Below, piece after piece: positions 24,247-32,634 of a stretch of DNA of 64,000 bases. Each line of letters starts with the position of its first letter. The stretch's first letter is position 1. The notes below the pieces were generated by a model. That model saw nothing but the letters and a program-made list of their open reading frames with translations, did not search any database and was not told the DNA's origin. Position numbers and translations under genes: made by a program. The stretch comes from DAOPJM01 sp964490325 (GTDB lineage Bacteria; Bacillota; Clostridia; Christensenellales; CAG-138): positions 1 through 64,000 of the forward strand of contig CAZBBX010000007.1 in assembly GCA_964490325.1 (NCBI GenBank), given 5' to 3'.

Positions 24247-26137
24247 AGAGGGAGATGCTGTCCAGCACGCCCATGTAGAGCTGATCCACGCTGTCGGACA
24301 CGCTTGCCGCCTTGGCCCATTGGATCGCCGCGTCCACCAGCGGCAGGCGCGCCATGCGGATCTCGCTGCCCTGCTCTGCGCGGATAAGGCGCAGGATCCT
24401 TTGCAGCTGCTCCCGGTCATAGAGCACCACCACGCCCGCACCCCTGTCCGCCTCGGCAATGCAGCGTTTGAGCAGGGGATAGACGGCCTGATCGTTCATG
24501 TCCGAGGGGATGTCCAAGCTGTACACCTGCTCCGACTTGCTCTCCTCCCGCACCACCTCCGCCAATGCCGACGCCACGGCGCCCCGCTGCACGAACAGCA
24601 GCGTAGGGACGGCGGCCTCGCTGGGATGCGGCGGCTCCATCGTCAGAAACATCGTGATGAGCGTGGCTTCCTCCACGGAGAACTTGCAGTCAAATTCCTT
24701 CTCCAGCTTTGCCGCGAACTGCCTTGCGTACAGATACTCCTCGCGGTTGCGGTCGAAGACGCCCGAGATCTGCGCTGCGGAAAGATGATGCTCCCCCGTT
24801 TGCCCCTTGATGACGCTGTCGATGTGCAGGCAGAGGCTGTAATGCACGGAGGAGGGGTAGCTCTTGGAGAATTTTTCAGCCGCACCCAGCAGAAATTCCT
24901 CCGTCAGATCGATCACCCGCTGATCCACCAAGCGCCCCAGCTGATCCAGATCCAGCGCCTTGCGCAGCAGCTCGGAGCGATACAGGTTGAACATCGCCTC
25001 CAGCTCCGCCATCAGCAGTGCGACGATGTCCTTTTCTGCCATGCCGCGTGCGCGAAGCTGCTCCGCCTTCTCGTCCAGATCGTGATACATGTTGGTCGAG
25101 TACAGAAGCTTGTTGCGGTCCATGGGCGTCATCTCCATGGCGCCCTCGCGGAAGGCATACTTGCAGGGGGAGGCGATCAGGCGCTCCACCTCGTCGCGGT
25201 GTGCGCTGTAGTGTAAAAAGCCCTTGCGGACGGAGTTGTCAAAGTCCCCGATGAAGATCTCCAGCGTCTCGCCTGCGGAATACTCCCGCACATACGCGAT
25301 CGCGCAGGCGGTCTTGATGTCGCCCTTGATCTGCACGATGTTGAATTCGGCGTCATAGAGCAGCAGGCAGCAGAGCACCTCGGAGCTGACGATCAGCGTC
25401 TTTCCTGCGCGTGCGGCCTCCAGTGTGAAGAAGCGGCGGATCAGCTCCAGCCGCTCGGACAGGGGACGCTGCGGAAGGCTCGGCAGTTCTGCGGTGATGG
25501 GAAAACGGCTGCGGAAGGTCTCGGCGGCCTCCTTTGCGGCGCTGTCCGTGATCGCCACCACCAGCGGCGCGCTCTCCGTCAGCTCCGCGTACTCGCAAAG
25601 CTTGTTGCGTGCACTTACGGACAGCAGCTGGGCGTCGTTGGCAATGAGGATCCCGCTCTTCAGCGTAAAAAGCTCGCCAAGCTGCGATTCGTCGCTGCGG
25701 TACTTGCCGCAGTCGATCACTTGGATGGGAGCGTCGGCGGGAAGGACGCCGCTCTCCTTGGCAAACTGCGCGCTCAGCTCCGCAAGCAGGCTCTTGCCCG
25801 TGCCGCGGGCGCCGCTGATGTGGAAGGGAAGGCTTCGCCCCGGGTACAGCACGGCGGCCTCCACCAAGCGTATGACGCGCTTGAGGCTGCCGTTTCTGCC
25901 GGTCAGATTGTCAAAACTTCGCCATGCGGGGGACTGCTCCGATGGGAGCCTGTACAGTACGGGACGGCCGTCGCTCTTTTGTAATCTGCCTTCCTTGACT
26001 AATTCGTTGAGAAATTTGCTTGCATTGGTTCGTTGGATGCCCAGCTTCTCCCCCACTGCCTGCGTGCTCACGCCTGCAGCGGCCGCAGCGGATTGCAGCT
26101 TCACCAGCTCGTAGATCTGCTCCTTGCTTGATTTCAT
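24131..26137 (-). CDS. LevR-like PRD transcriptional regulator, truncated at the 3' end
   Basis: N-terminal helix-turn-helix (QAVGEKLGIQRTNASKFLNELVKEG), an AAA+ region with Walker A GARGTGKS near residue 110, a PRD (HIDSVI near residue 460) and an EIIA-mannose-like domain (PTLLFVQRGAVASALAEVV). The sigma-54 contact motif GAFTGA is absent and the Walker B acidic pair is degenerate (ILIANDAQ), so ATP-driven sigma-54 activation is unlikely. After DQLYMGVLDSISL (about 24250) the frame runs into EIIC DNA out of frame, giving about 38 nonsense residues; the second PRD of LevR-type proteins is missing. The ATG at 26137 follows GGGAGG. It probably controls the operon below. Confidence 0.78.
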   Translation of the reverse strand: MKSSKEQIYELVKLQSAAAAAGVSTQAVGEKLGIQRTNASKFLNELVKEGRLQKSDGRPVLYRLPSEQSPAWRSFDNLTGRNGSLKRVIRLVEAAVLYPGRSLPFHISGARGTGKSLLAELSAQFAKESGVLPADAPIQVIDCGKYRSDESQLGELFTLKSGILIANDAQLLSVSARNKLCEYAELTESAPLVVAITDSAAKEAAETFRSRFPITAELPSLPQRPLSERLELIRRFFTLEAARAGKTLIVSSEVLCCLLLYDAEFNIVQIKGDIKTACAIAYVREYSAGETLEIFIGDFDNSVRKGFLHYSAHRDEVERLIASPCKYAFREGAMEMTPMDRNKLLYSTNMYHDLDEKAEQLRARGMAEKDIVALLMAELEAMFNLYRSELLRKALDLDQLGRLVDQRVIDLTEEFLLGAAEKFSKSYPSSVHYSLCLHIDSVIKGQTGEHHLSAAQISGVFDRNREEYLYARQFAAKLEKEFDCKFSVEEATLITMFLTMEPPHPSEAAVPTLLFVQRGAVASALAEVVREESKSEQVYSLDIPSDMNDQAVYPLLKRCIAEADRGAGVVVLYDREQLQRILRLIRAEQGSEIRMARLPLVDAAIQWAKAASVSDSVDQLYMGVLDSISLYDGHHSGGGDLSDHHFGRHTVWLVRDRQHDLQHPLHAV

Positions 26138-26185
26138 CGCCGCGCCTCCCATGGAGTATCGGGACATTTTCCAACGAATACACCC

Positions 26186-26214
26186 ATTTTATTGAGCCTG
26201 CGTCGCTCTGTCAA
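26186..26214 (-). promoter_or_regulatory. Promoter of the PRD regulator-PTS operon
   Basis: On the minus strand: TTGACA (26214-26209), 17-base spacer, TAAAAT (26191-26186). Confidence 0.75.
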
Positions 26215-26317
26215 ATCGGCTTCTGTATACCTCGCACCGTCCTGCTTATACACTACAATTCACCCTTTTCCGAATAAAATCTCACTTTTTGCGGCGCTGC
26301 CCGGAGAAGACCTGCGG

Positions 26318-26366
26318 TTAGTGTCGCTTAGTGTATTCATATTTTAGCACATCCCGTACTTAGTGT
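26318..26366. repeat. TTAGTGT direct repeats between divergent operons
   Basis: TTAGTGT occurs at 26318, 26328 and 26360, two of the three followed by A. The first two are 10 bases apart (one helical turn). The related ATACACT lies near 26252 in the other orientation. They lie upstream of the regulator promoter and could be activator sites; no protein can be assigned. Confidence 0.45.
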
Positions 26367-26452
26367 ATAGGCTGCCGCAGCGAAAACGTCAAGCTGTACT
26401 TTTTCGATGAGCGGGACGAAGATGTTCTGCCGCGGCGCTACGAAAATAGGGA

Positions 26453-26481
26453 TTGACAACGACAGACTATTGTAATAGTAT
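26453..26481 (+). promoter_or_regulatory. Promoter of blaI
   Basis: TTGACA (26453-26458), 17-base spacer, TAGTAT (26476-26481), 30 bases before the start codon. Confidence 0.8.
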
Positions 26482-26498
26482 GGACTATAGAAATAGTC
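26466..26498. promoter_or_regulatory. Twin BlaI/MecI-type operators
   Basis: Two adjacent dyads, ACTATTGTAATAGT (about 26467-26480, overlapping the -10 box) and GACTATAGAAATAGTC (26483-26498, over the transcript start), resemble BlaI/MecI operators. They predict autorepression. Confidence 0.7.
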
Positions 26499-26511
26499 TA
26501 AGGGGCAGGAA

Positions 26512-26859
26512 ATGAAGCTGTACGAGAGTGAATGGAAGCTGATGGAGCTGCTGTGGGCGTCGGAGCCCATCAGTGCACGTGAACTGGCGCGCAAGGCAGA
26601 GGAGAGCATCGGCTGGAACAAGAACACAAGCTATACGGTGCTGAAAAAATTGGTGGAAAAGGGCGCGGTACAGCGGGAGGAGCCAAATTTCCGCTGCAGC
26701 TCGCTGCTGCGCCGCGAGGACGCGCGGCGGGAGGAGACGCGTTCGCTGCTGACGCGGCTGTACGGCGGCTCGAAGAAGGCACTGTTTTCGGCGCTTTTGG
26801 AGGAGGAGCCGCTCAGCGAGGAGGAGCGCGCCGCGCTGCTCAAGAAGCTGGAGCCGTAG
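26512..26859 (+). CDS. BlaI/MecI-family repressor
   Basis: 115 residues. The winged-helix core KLYESEWKLMELLWASEPISARELA followed by WNKNTSYTVLKKLVEKGAV is the BlaI/MecI DNA-binding domain; the acidic C-terminal helix (LLEEEPLSEEERAALLKKL) serves for dimerisation. It should repress its own operon until cleaved through the M56 protease encoded next. The TAG stop is part of a palindromic repeat element (26855-26880). The ATG at 26512 follows AAGGGGCAGGA. Confidence 0.92.
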   Translation: MKLYESEWKLMELLWASEPISARELARKAEESIGWNKNTSYTVLKKLVEKGAVQREEPNFRCSSLLRREDARREETRSLLTRLYGGSKKALFSALLEEEPLSEEERAALLKKLEP

Positions 26860-26880
26860 GGGCGGATACCATCCGCCCGC
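26855..26880. repeat. Palindromic repeat element, copy 1
   Basis: GTAGGGGCGGATACCATCCGCCCGCC, with GGGCGGAT and ATCCGCCC arms, begins at the blaI stop codon and supplies its TAG. Related copies lie at 48258, 48313 and 49693 in the opposite orientation. Confidence 0.8.
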
Positions 26881-26941
26881 CGTGCCAGCGTACCGCCCGC
26901 CTTACCAACGGACTTACTAAAAAACGGGAAAGGAGCACCCC

Positions 26942-27859
26942 ATGGCAGAACTGCTGTATTGGCTGTTGAACATGAGCCTGATGGGCGCCGGCTGCGCCCT
27001 GATCGTGTATGCGATCGGCCGCATCCGCGCCCTGCCCCGCCGCGCCGCTGTCGCGCTGTGGCTTTTGCCCCTTGTGCGCTTTTTGATCCCCGTTTCCTTT
27101 GCGCCCAAGCTGTCCGTGCCCGTTCTCATTGTCCGTCTGTTCGGACGCACCGTGCCCGTGGGTGAGCTTGGCTTTGCCGCGCACAATTTCCTTTCTTTGG
27201 CGGAGAGCTACGATCCCTTTATCCTGCCCGAGCGGGTGGATCGGTACTTCACAACGGCGGCGTACCTGTACGCGGGGGTGGCGCTGCTGCTGCTGATCGG
27301 CCTTGGCGTCGCTTACCTCGGCGCCATGGCGGAGCTGCGTCCCGCGTGGCGCGGAAAAAGGTACAAGCGCGGGGAGGTCGTGGAGACGAGCTTGGTGCCT
27401 TCTCCGCTGCTCGTGGGCGTGCTGCATCCGCGCATCCTGCTGCCCATCGGCATGAACGGAGCGGAGCGGGAAGCGGCGCTGCTGCATGAAAAGGCGCACC
27501 TAAGGCGCGGAGACAATCTTTGGCGGCTCACGGCGATCTTCGTCTGCTGCCTGCACTTTTTTGACCCCGTCGTTTGGCTGCTGCTGCCGCGCTTCTTTGC
27601 CGAGCTGGAACTGGCCTGCGACGAGAGCGCGGTGCGCGGGCTGGACGCGGCGGGACGCAAGGCCTACGGGCTTGCCCTGCTTGGCTGCACCTCCTCGCCC
27701 ATAGGCAGGGAGGGCGTGCAGAGCGTGGGGCTGTCCTTCGGCGGCGCAAAGCTGTCGCGCCGCGTGGAGGCGCTGCTGCGGCCTCGCCGCCTGACCGTTT
27801 TTGCCTGCGTATGCACCTTTGCGCTGCTGCTTGGCGCGGCGCTGCTGCTGCTGAACTGA
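26942..27859 (+). CDS. BlaR1-like M56 membrane metallopeptidase
   Basis: 305 residues. Two or three membrane segments, then the zinc motif LLHEKAHLRRGDNLWR (HEKAH) near residues 182-197 and the third ligand region ELELACDESAVRG near 223-235, then a final membrane helix. It lacks the C-terminal penicillin-sensor domain of true BlaR1, so the signal is unknown; the protease is expected to inactivate the adjacent BlaI repressor. AAAGGAG precedes the ATG. The last 86 bases of the gene are repeated downstream at 28142-28232, beyond a gap. Confidence 0.9.
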   Translation: MAELLYWLLNMSLMGAGCALIVYAIGRIRALPRRAAVALWLLPLVRFLIPVSFAPKLSVPVLIVRLFGRTVPVGELGFAAHNFLSLAESYDPFILPERVDRYFTTAAYLYAGVALLLLIGLGVAYLGAMAELRPAWRGKRYKRGEVVETSLVPSPLLVGVLHPRILLPIGMNGAEREAALLHEKAHLRRGDNLWRLTAIFVCCLHFFDPVVWLLLPRFFAELELACDESAVRGLDAAGRKAYGLALLGCTSSPIGREGVQSVGLSFGGAKLSRRVEALLRPRRLTVFACVCTFALLLGAALLLLN

Positions 27860-28232
27860 AGCGTTGCTGCGACCGCCTTGCCGCGGACATGACCGAAACA
27901 CGCTGCGCAAGCTGACCCCTGCGGCTGCCCAACCGAACGCTGCACCGTCCGCCTTGCCGCGAACANNNNNNNNNNNNNNNNNNNNNNNNNNNNNNNNNNN
28001 NNNNNNNNNNNNNNNNNNNNNNNNNNNNNNNNNNNNNNNNNNNNNNNNNNNNNNNNNNNNNNNNNCCCTGCGGCTGCCCAACCGAACGCTGCACCGTCCG
28101 CCTTGCCGCGAACATGACCGAAACGCGCCGCGTAGGTTGAACGCTGCTGCAGCCTCGCCGTCTGACCGTCTTTGCCTGCGTATGCACCTTTGCGCTGCTG
28201 CTTGGCGCGGCGCTGCTGCTGCTAAACTGAAG
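27774..28232. repeat. Duplicated 3' end of the M56 gene with internal tandem repeat
   Basis: About 90 bases ending in the M56 stop (27774-27863) recur with only a few changes at 28142-28232, including the stop-equivalent codon. Between them are at least two further units around CCGCCTTGCCGCG (27873, 27949 and again 28098), 76 bases apart before the gap. No gene is seen between 27860 and 28276. Confidence 0.8.
27966..28065. other. Scaffold gap (100 N)
   Basis: Exactly 100 N, flanked on both sides by the same repeat sequence. The true length and copy number are unknown. Confidence 0.95.
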
Positions 28233-28276
28233 TAAAACCTATAAGCATCCACTGCCAACTTTCAAGGAGGTACACC

Positions 28277-29635
28277 ATGCACGATCAACGCCTGTCGATC
28301 CGCCGCGCTGCGGCGCTGCTGCTTGCGCTCATCCTGCCGCTTTCCGGCTGCGCCCACGCCAAGGGGTCGGACGAAGCCGCCTTCCTCGACGCCTACGCGG
28401 GAGAGTACCTGTACGCGGGGGTGGCGGCGCTGTCCGCCTTCGACTCCCGCAGCAGGGGCTATGCCGAACGTGAGCTGACGGACGACGGCTTTACGCTTGA
28501 CGCCGACGCCTATACGCCCACTGACGAAGGCGCGGCGGTGCAGACCCCGCATTTTATAAAGGAAGCGCTGCAAACGGAAGCCTATTTGGGCATGGACGAC
28601 GCCCTGACGGCGTGGGGGCTTACGACACAGTACGCCCTCTATGACGGGGAGCTGCGCACGGGCGTGCTGCTCTGCCCCGTGCCCGACTGTCCCGCGCTGC
28701 TGCTTGTGATAAACGAGCAGACCACGCCTGCAGGCGGCGCTTTGATGGGGGCGCTCAAGGTGTATCTCAAGCGAGACGCCAAGGAGACGCTGCACCCCGT
28801 GCAAACGGAGCCGCCCGACGGGTTGACGGACGGCAAGGCGGTGCTTATCTTGGACGACGGGAGCTGTCTTGTCAAGGATGCGGACTGCGAGACCCTGCTG
28901 GTGCGGGGGGAGGAGCGCATCCCGCTGGGTGTTGGCTTTGGCGGCCTTGGCGTGACGCAGGCGCTGCTGCTTTCGGGCAAGCTGTACTACAGCTATTCAT
29001 GGGGCTCGGGTCTGCACCGCAGCGAGCTGGCCTGCTTAGGCACGGACGGCGTGGAGCGGCGCTTGGTGGAATTTCATTATGCGAGCTATGGCAAGGGCGA
29101 TGAGCTGCTGCTCGTTCCTTCCCCAGACGGCATACGGATCTTTTCTGCCGATGCCGAGACCAACGATGGTGAGGAAGGCTTCTTAAGCGTGACCCTCACG
29201 CCCCGGGAATACTTGGGACGCATCGACACGGCGGATCGGATCCTGCCTGTCGGGGTCGGAAGCGAAGCGGGGCTGCCCTCCGTCACGGTGGGCAAGTGGT
29301 CGGTGATAAACTCCTCTTGGGGCGTGTCCGTACAGCCGAACGGCGGGGAGCTTCGGGAGGAGGACTATGAACTGAATGCAAGCTGCTCGGCGGGGACGCT
29401 GTGCCTTTGGGACGCCGCTGCGGGAGAGCCCATCCCCTTGGAGGAGGCGACTGCGATCGACGCGGCGCTCATCTGGCTGCCACCGAACGGCGACACGACG
29501 ACCGCCGAGCTGAACTTTCTCTTTGTGCAGCGCTCCGAGGCCTATGACATCTTCAACACCCTGCACCTTTGCGTGACCATGGAAAAGAACGGTTTGACTT
29601 GGCAGGCGGCAAATGCGGCCACAGAGGAGCCATAA
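28277..29635 (+). CDS. Large lipoprotein of unknown function
   Basis: 452 residues with a signal peptide and lipobox (LPLSGC, Cys about 25) directly after an ideal AAGGAGG ribosome site. The mature part is acidic and beta-rich, with repeating short strands such as KLYYSYSWGSGLHRSELACLG and LLVPSPDGIRIFSAD that recall a beta-propeller-like layout, but I recognise no named domain. It lies between the M56 repeat array and a second lipoprotein gene on the same strand; a sensor or envelope role with BlaI/M56 is only a guess. Confidence 0.72.
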   Translation: MHDQRLSIRRAAALLLALILPLSGCAHAKGSDEAAFLDAYAGEYLYAGVAALSAFDSRSRGYAERELTDDGFTLDADAYTPTDEGAAVQTPHFIKEALQTEAYLGMDDALTAWGLTTQYALYDGELRTGVLLCPVPDCPALLLVINEQTTPAGGALMGALKVYLKRDAKETLHPVQTEPPDGLTDGKAVLILDDGSCLVKDADCETLLVRGEERIPLGVGFGGLGVTQALLLSGKLYYSYSWGSGLHRSELACLGTDGVERRLVEFHYASYGKGDELLLVPSPDGIRIFSADAETNDGEEGFLSVTLTPREYLGRIDTADRILPVGVGSEAGLPSVTVGKWSVINSSWGVSVQPNGGELREEDYELNASCSAGTLCLWDAAAGEPIPLEEATAIDAALIWLPPNGDTTTAELNFLFVQRSEAYDIFNTLHLCVTMEKNGLTWQAANAATEEP

Positions 29636-29665
29636 ACGTAAGCCCTGCAAAGAAAGGAGCGATAT

Positions 29666-30436
29666 ATGCGAAGGATCCCCGCACTTTTACTTGCTTTTGT
29701 GAGCCTTGCCGCCCTTGTGTCGCTGCTTGCGGGCTGCGGCGGCAAGGCAAAACGGGAGACGGCGACTGTCCCTGCGCCCCTGCTTCTGTCCGAGCTTCGC
29801 GAAACAGAGGCGCTGCAATTTCTAAAAGACAGCGGCGTGCGCGTTCCCGCTGTGCTTTCAAAGGGGGCAGGTGAGCTGACACGGCGCTTGCTTAAGCGCT
29901 ATGATGCCGACCCTGCGGAGCCTTGCATTGTTTCCTACACGACACTGTATGATTTTTCCGAGGCGGTGTTTCACGCCGCTTCCGACTATTACGGCGCGGA
30001 GCTTCGCAGCACCGAGCGGTGTTTGGCGCCGTCCGACCTGCCCACGCCCTATCCTATCGAAGCTGCCCGCGCCGATGGCTGCGTAATCTTTACGGACGGG
30101 GTGCTGACGGCAGGCGGCGAACGCCTTCTCACCTTTGCCCTTCGCGCAGAGGCGGGGGAGACGCTGCGCCTGCGCTTGGCGTACTACTATGACGCGGAGG
30201 GGACGAGCTGCCTTTGCGACCTTAGCCATGACGCGGCGGGGTTTACCTGCTTTGACTATACGGACAGGGTGCAAAGCGCCGCCTATCCCTGCCTGCTGCG
30301 CCTTGCCGACGGGGAGGGGGAAAGCCTGTGGCTGACCCGCGACCCGAGCCTGACGGCGGAAGCGATCCGGGAAAGCCTGTGCAGCAGTCGGTCAGATCAA
30401 CAAATGGACGTCCATATTATCGGCAGGCTCTCATAG
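29666..30436 (+). CDS. Lipoprotein of unknown function
   Basis: 256 residues. The signal peptide ends in LLAGC (Cys about 23). The mature part has a Lys/Arg-rich helix (LTRRLLKRYDADPAEP) and a C-terminal acidic domain; no family is recognised. AAAGGAG precedes the ATG, 30 bases after the previous lipoprotein gene, so they are probably co-transcribed. The last ten codons (CSSRSDQQMDVHIIGRLS) run up to the start of the tandem array at 30437, and the C-terminus may itself have been altered by the repeat. Confidence 0.7.
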   Translation: MRRIPALLLAFVSLAALVSLLAGCGGKAKRETATVPAPLLLSELRETEALQFLKDSGVRVPAVLSKGAGELTRRLLKRYDADPAEPCIVSYTTLYDFSEAVFHAASDYYGAELRSTERCLAPSDLPTPYPIEAARADGCVIFTDGVLTAGGERLLTFALRAEAGETLRLRLAYYYDAEGTSCLCDLSHDAAGFTCFDYTDRVQSAAYPCLLRLADGEGESLWLTRDPSLTAEAIRESLCSSRSDQQMDVHIIGRLS

Positions 30437-31345
30437 AGAGCAAGAGCGCTCACACAGGACGCGAAGCGCACAGGTCGGGCGTTTTTTAGCTTTGCGGCGC
30501 TATGCCTCGGCGGCAACGGTATGTCGCCCGCCGATGCCCTGCCCATCGGCAGGAGCAAGAGCGCTCACACAGGACGCGAAGCGCACAGGTCGGGCGTTTT
30601 TTAGCTTTGCGGCGCTATGCCTCGGCGGCAACGGTATGCCGCACGCCGATGCCCTGTCCATCGGCAGGAGCAAGAGCGCTCACACAGGGCGCGAAGCGCA
30701 CAGATCGGGCGCTTTTTAGTTTAGCGCGGCGCTATACCTCGGCGGCAACGGTATGCCGCCCACCGATGCCCCTGTGCATCAAAAGGAACAAGAGCGCTCA
30801 CGCAGGGCGCGAAGCGCACAGGTCGGGCATTTTTCAGCTTAGCGCGGCGCTATACCTCGGCGGCAACGGTATGCCGCACGCCGATGACCCTGTCCATCGG
30901 CAGGAGCAAGAGCGCACGGTGCAGGATGCAAAGCGCACAGATCGGACGTTTTTTAGCTTAGCGCGGCGCTAAACCTCGGCACTGTTGGTATGCCGCCCCC
31001 GCCCATGCCCCTGTCCATCGGCAGGAGCAAGAGCGCTCACACAGGGCGCAAAGCGCACAGATCGGGTGTTTTTTATNNNNNNNNNNNNNNNNNNNNNNNN
31101 NNNNNNNNNNNNNNNNNNNNNNNNNNNNNNNNNNNNNNNNNNNNNNNNNNNNNNNNNNNNNNNNNNNNNNNNNNNNGCGCGGCGCTAAACCTCGGCACCG
31201 TTGGTATGCCGCCCCCGCCCATGCCCCTGCCCATCGACAGGAACAAGAGCGCACGGTGCAGGATGCAAAGCGCACAGATCGGACGTTTTTTAGCTTAGCG
31301 CGGCGCTATGCCTCGGTGACAACGGCATGACGCACGCTGATGACC
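30437..31345. repeat. Tandem array of 115-121 bp units derived from the parB/noc 3' end
   Basis: CAAGAGCG, a fixed point in each unit, recurs at 30441, 30556, 30671, 30789, 30907, 31028 and, after a gap, 31244. Each unit holds a GCGC..GCGC stem, a T5-T6 run, GGCGGC paired with GCCGCC, and often CCGATG paired with CATCGG. The part CTATRCCTCGG..AACGGTATGCC matches the end of the minus-strand parB-like gene at 31306-31345. Units differ by a few percent. There is no gene inside and no spacer diversity as in CRISPR. Confidence 0.88.
31077..31176. other. Scaffold gap (100 N)
   Basis: Exactly 100 N inside the tandem array; the copy number across it is unknown. Confidence 0.95.
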
Positions 31346-32139
31346 ATGTCCACGCCATCCTCCCTTTTGGTCTCGTGTATGGTGACGCTTGCACCTGCCT
31401 TGCGCAGCTGTTCTGCACTGACGCGGATGCTGTTGAGAAACAGGCGATCATCGCGGAAGAAAGCGCGCATACGCGGTGGTTTGTTTTTTTCGCAGCGTTC
31501 TGCGGCATAGGCCTCGGTGCGCTGCACCGTCCAGCCGCCCGCCTTGGCGCGGCGCAATACATCCAGCCTGTCCTCCTCGCGGGACAGAAGCAGCAGAGCG
31601 CGGGCATGACGCTCCGTCAGGCCGCTTTCCAAGAACAGCTCGCGCACGGTGGGGGACAGCTTTAAAAGGCGCAGCTTGTTGGACAGGTAGGATTGGCTCT
31701 TGCCAAGACGCAGCGCAAGCTGCTCCTGCGTCAAGCCCTGCTCGTCCATCAGGCGGCGGCAGCAGTCCGCCTCCTCCAAGCAATTCAGGTTTTGCCGCTG
31801 CAGGTTTTCGATCAGGGTCATGGCGGCGCTTTGCTCCGCCCCCGCCCGCTGTACCACGCAGGGGATCTCCCGCATCCCCAGCATCTGACAGGCGCGCAGG
31901 CGGCGCTCTCCCGCGATCAGCTCATAGCGCGAACCGACCGAGCGCACCGTCAGCGGTTGGATCAGACCCACCTGCGCAATGGAGACCATCAACTCGGAGA
32001 GACTGTCGCGGTCAAAATCGCGGCGGGGCTGGTTGGGACTTTTGTCGATCTCGTCAGCGGGGATGAGCAGCAGACTGCGGTTCATGTCGCGCTTGGGCGG
32101 CACGTTCAAACTGCGACCCGAAAAGGCATATTCCATCAT
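31306..32139 (-). CDS. ParB/Noc-family CTPase-type DNA-binding protein
   Basis: 277 residues. The ParB N-domain has SPNQPRRDFD and the CTP-binding GERRLRACQMLG; the helix-turn-helix LTQEQLALRLGKSQSYLSNKLRLL follows, then ERHARALL and a short C-terminal dimer domain. The length and the lack of a neighbouring parA favour Noc or an orphan ParB; no parS or Noc-site consensus was found here. The start is the first of two tandem ATGs (32139), with AAGGGAG upstream; the longer frame to 32625 crosses the promoter. Its 3' end is the source of the tandem array. Confidence 0.9.
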   Translation of the reverse strand: MMEYAFSGRSLNVPPKRDMNRSLLLIPADEIDKSPNQPRRDFDRDSLSELMVSIAQVGLIQPLTVRSVGSRYELIAGERRLRACQMLGMREIPCVVQRAGAEQSAAMTLIENLQRQNLNCLEEADCCRRLMDEQGLTQEQLALRLGKSQSYLSNKLRLLKLSPTVRELFLESGLTERHARALLLLSREEDRLDVLRRAKAGGWTVQRTEAYAAERCEKNKPPRMRAFFRDDRLFLNSIRVSAEQLRKAGASVTIHETKREDGVDMVISVRHAVVTEA

Positions 32140-32197
32140 TTGTCTCCCTTCCCCCGTTTTTAAGGCCGCTTTTGCGGTCATAGCTTCGGGCAGTATC

Positions 32198-32226
32198 ATC
32201 ATACAGGCGAAAGAAAAGCGCTGCAA
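32198..32226 (-). promoter_or_regulatory. Promoter of the ParB/Noc gene
   Basis: On the minus strand: TTGCAG (32226-32221), 17-base spacer, TATGAT (32203-32198). Confidence 0.65.
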
Positions 32227-32340
32227 GCGATACGACAAAGGTAGGGAGAAAAGCCCAAAGAAAGACAGCATACTGTCGGAAAGGGCGAAACAGTCCCCGA
32301 TCCGGGCAGCAAGAACCTTTTGATCGGCAAGAAATTTCCG

Positions 32341-32368
32341 TTGCTTTTTACGCCGCGCATGGTATAAT
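32341..32368 (+). promoter_or_regulatory. Promoter of the ferredoxin gene
   Basis: TTGCTT (32341-32346), 16-base spacer, TATAAT (32363-32368) with TGG just before it. Confidence 0.7.
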
Positions 32369-32397
32369 GAACACATAAAAAATAGGAGGTCTCTACT

Positions 32398-32568
32398 ATG
32401 GCTTATAAGATCGGTGAAGAATGCATCAGCTGCGGCGCTTGCGCAGCGGAATGTCCCGTTGAAGCGATCAGCGAGGGCGCGGATCGTTACGTCATCGACG
32501 CCGACACCTGCATCGAGTGCGGCAACTGCGCCAATGTCTGCCCCGTCGGCGCGCCGAAGGAGAACTGA
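32398..32568 (+). CDS. 2[4Fe-4S] ferredoxin
   Basis: 56 residues, starting at an ATG with AGGAGG ten bases upstream. Two cluster motifs, CISCGACAAECPVEAI and CIECGNCANVCPVGAP, are the classic clostridial ferredoxin arrangement, so it is a low-potential electron carrier for anaerobic metabolism (for example pyruvate:ferredoxin oxidoreductase or hydrogenase). It has its own promoter and terminator, so it is monocistronic and likely highly expressed. Confidence 0.96.
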   Translation: MAYKIGEECISCGACAAECPVEAISEGADRYVIDADTCIECGNCANVCPVGAPKEN

Positions 32569-32634
32569 CAAAGGCTTTCCCCGAATAGGGCTGCGGCGGC
32601 AGCGCCTCCGCAAAAAAGGGATCAATCAAAAAAG

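Noticed and set aside
24131..24250. Programmed frameshift joining the PRD regulator to EIIC
   Set aside because: Such a fusion is biologically implausible and both partners lack conserved parts; a deletion or misjoin explains it better.
27528..28258. Minus-strand frames across the N gap
   Set aside because: They read through unknown bases and tandem repeats; no start or domain.
30437..31310. CRISPR-like array
   Set aside because: Units of 115-121 bp are nearly identical throughout, with no unique spacers and no cas genes; they match the 3' end of the adjacent gene.
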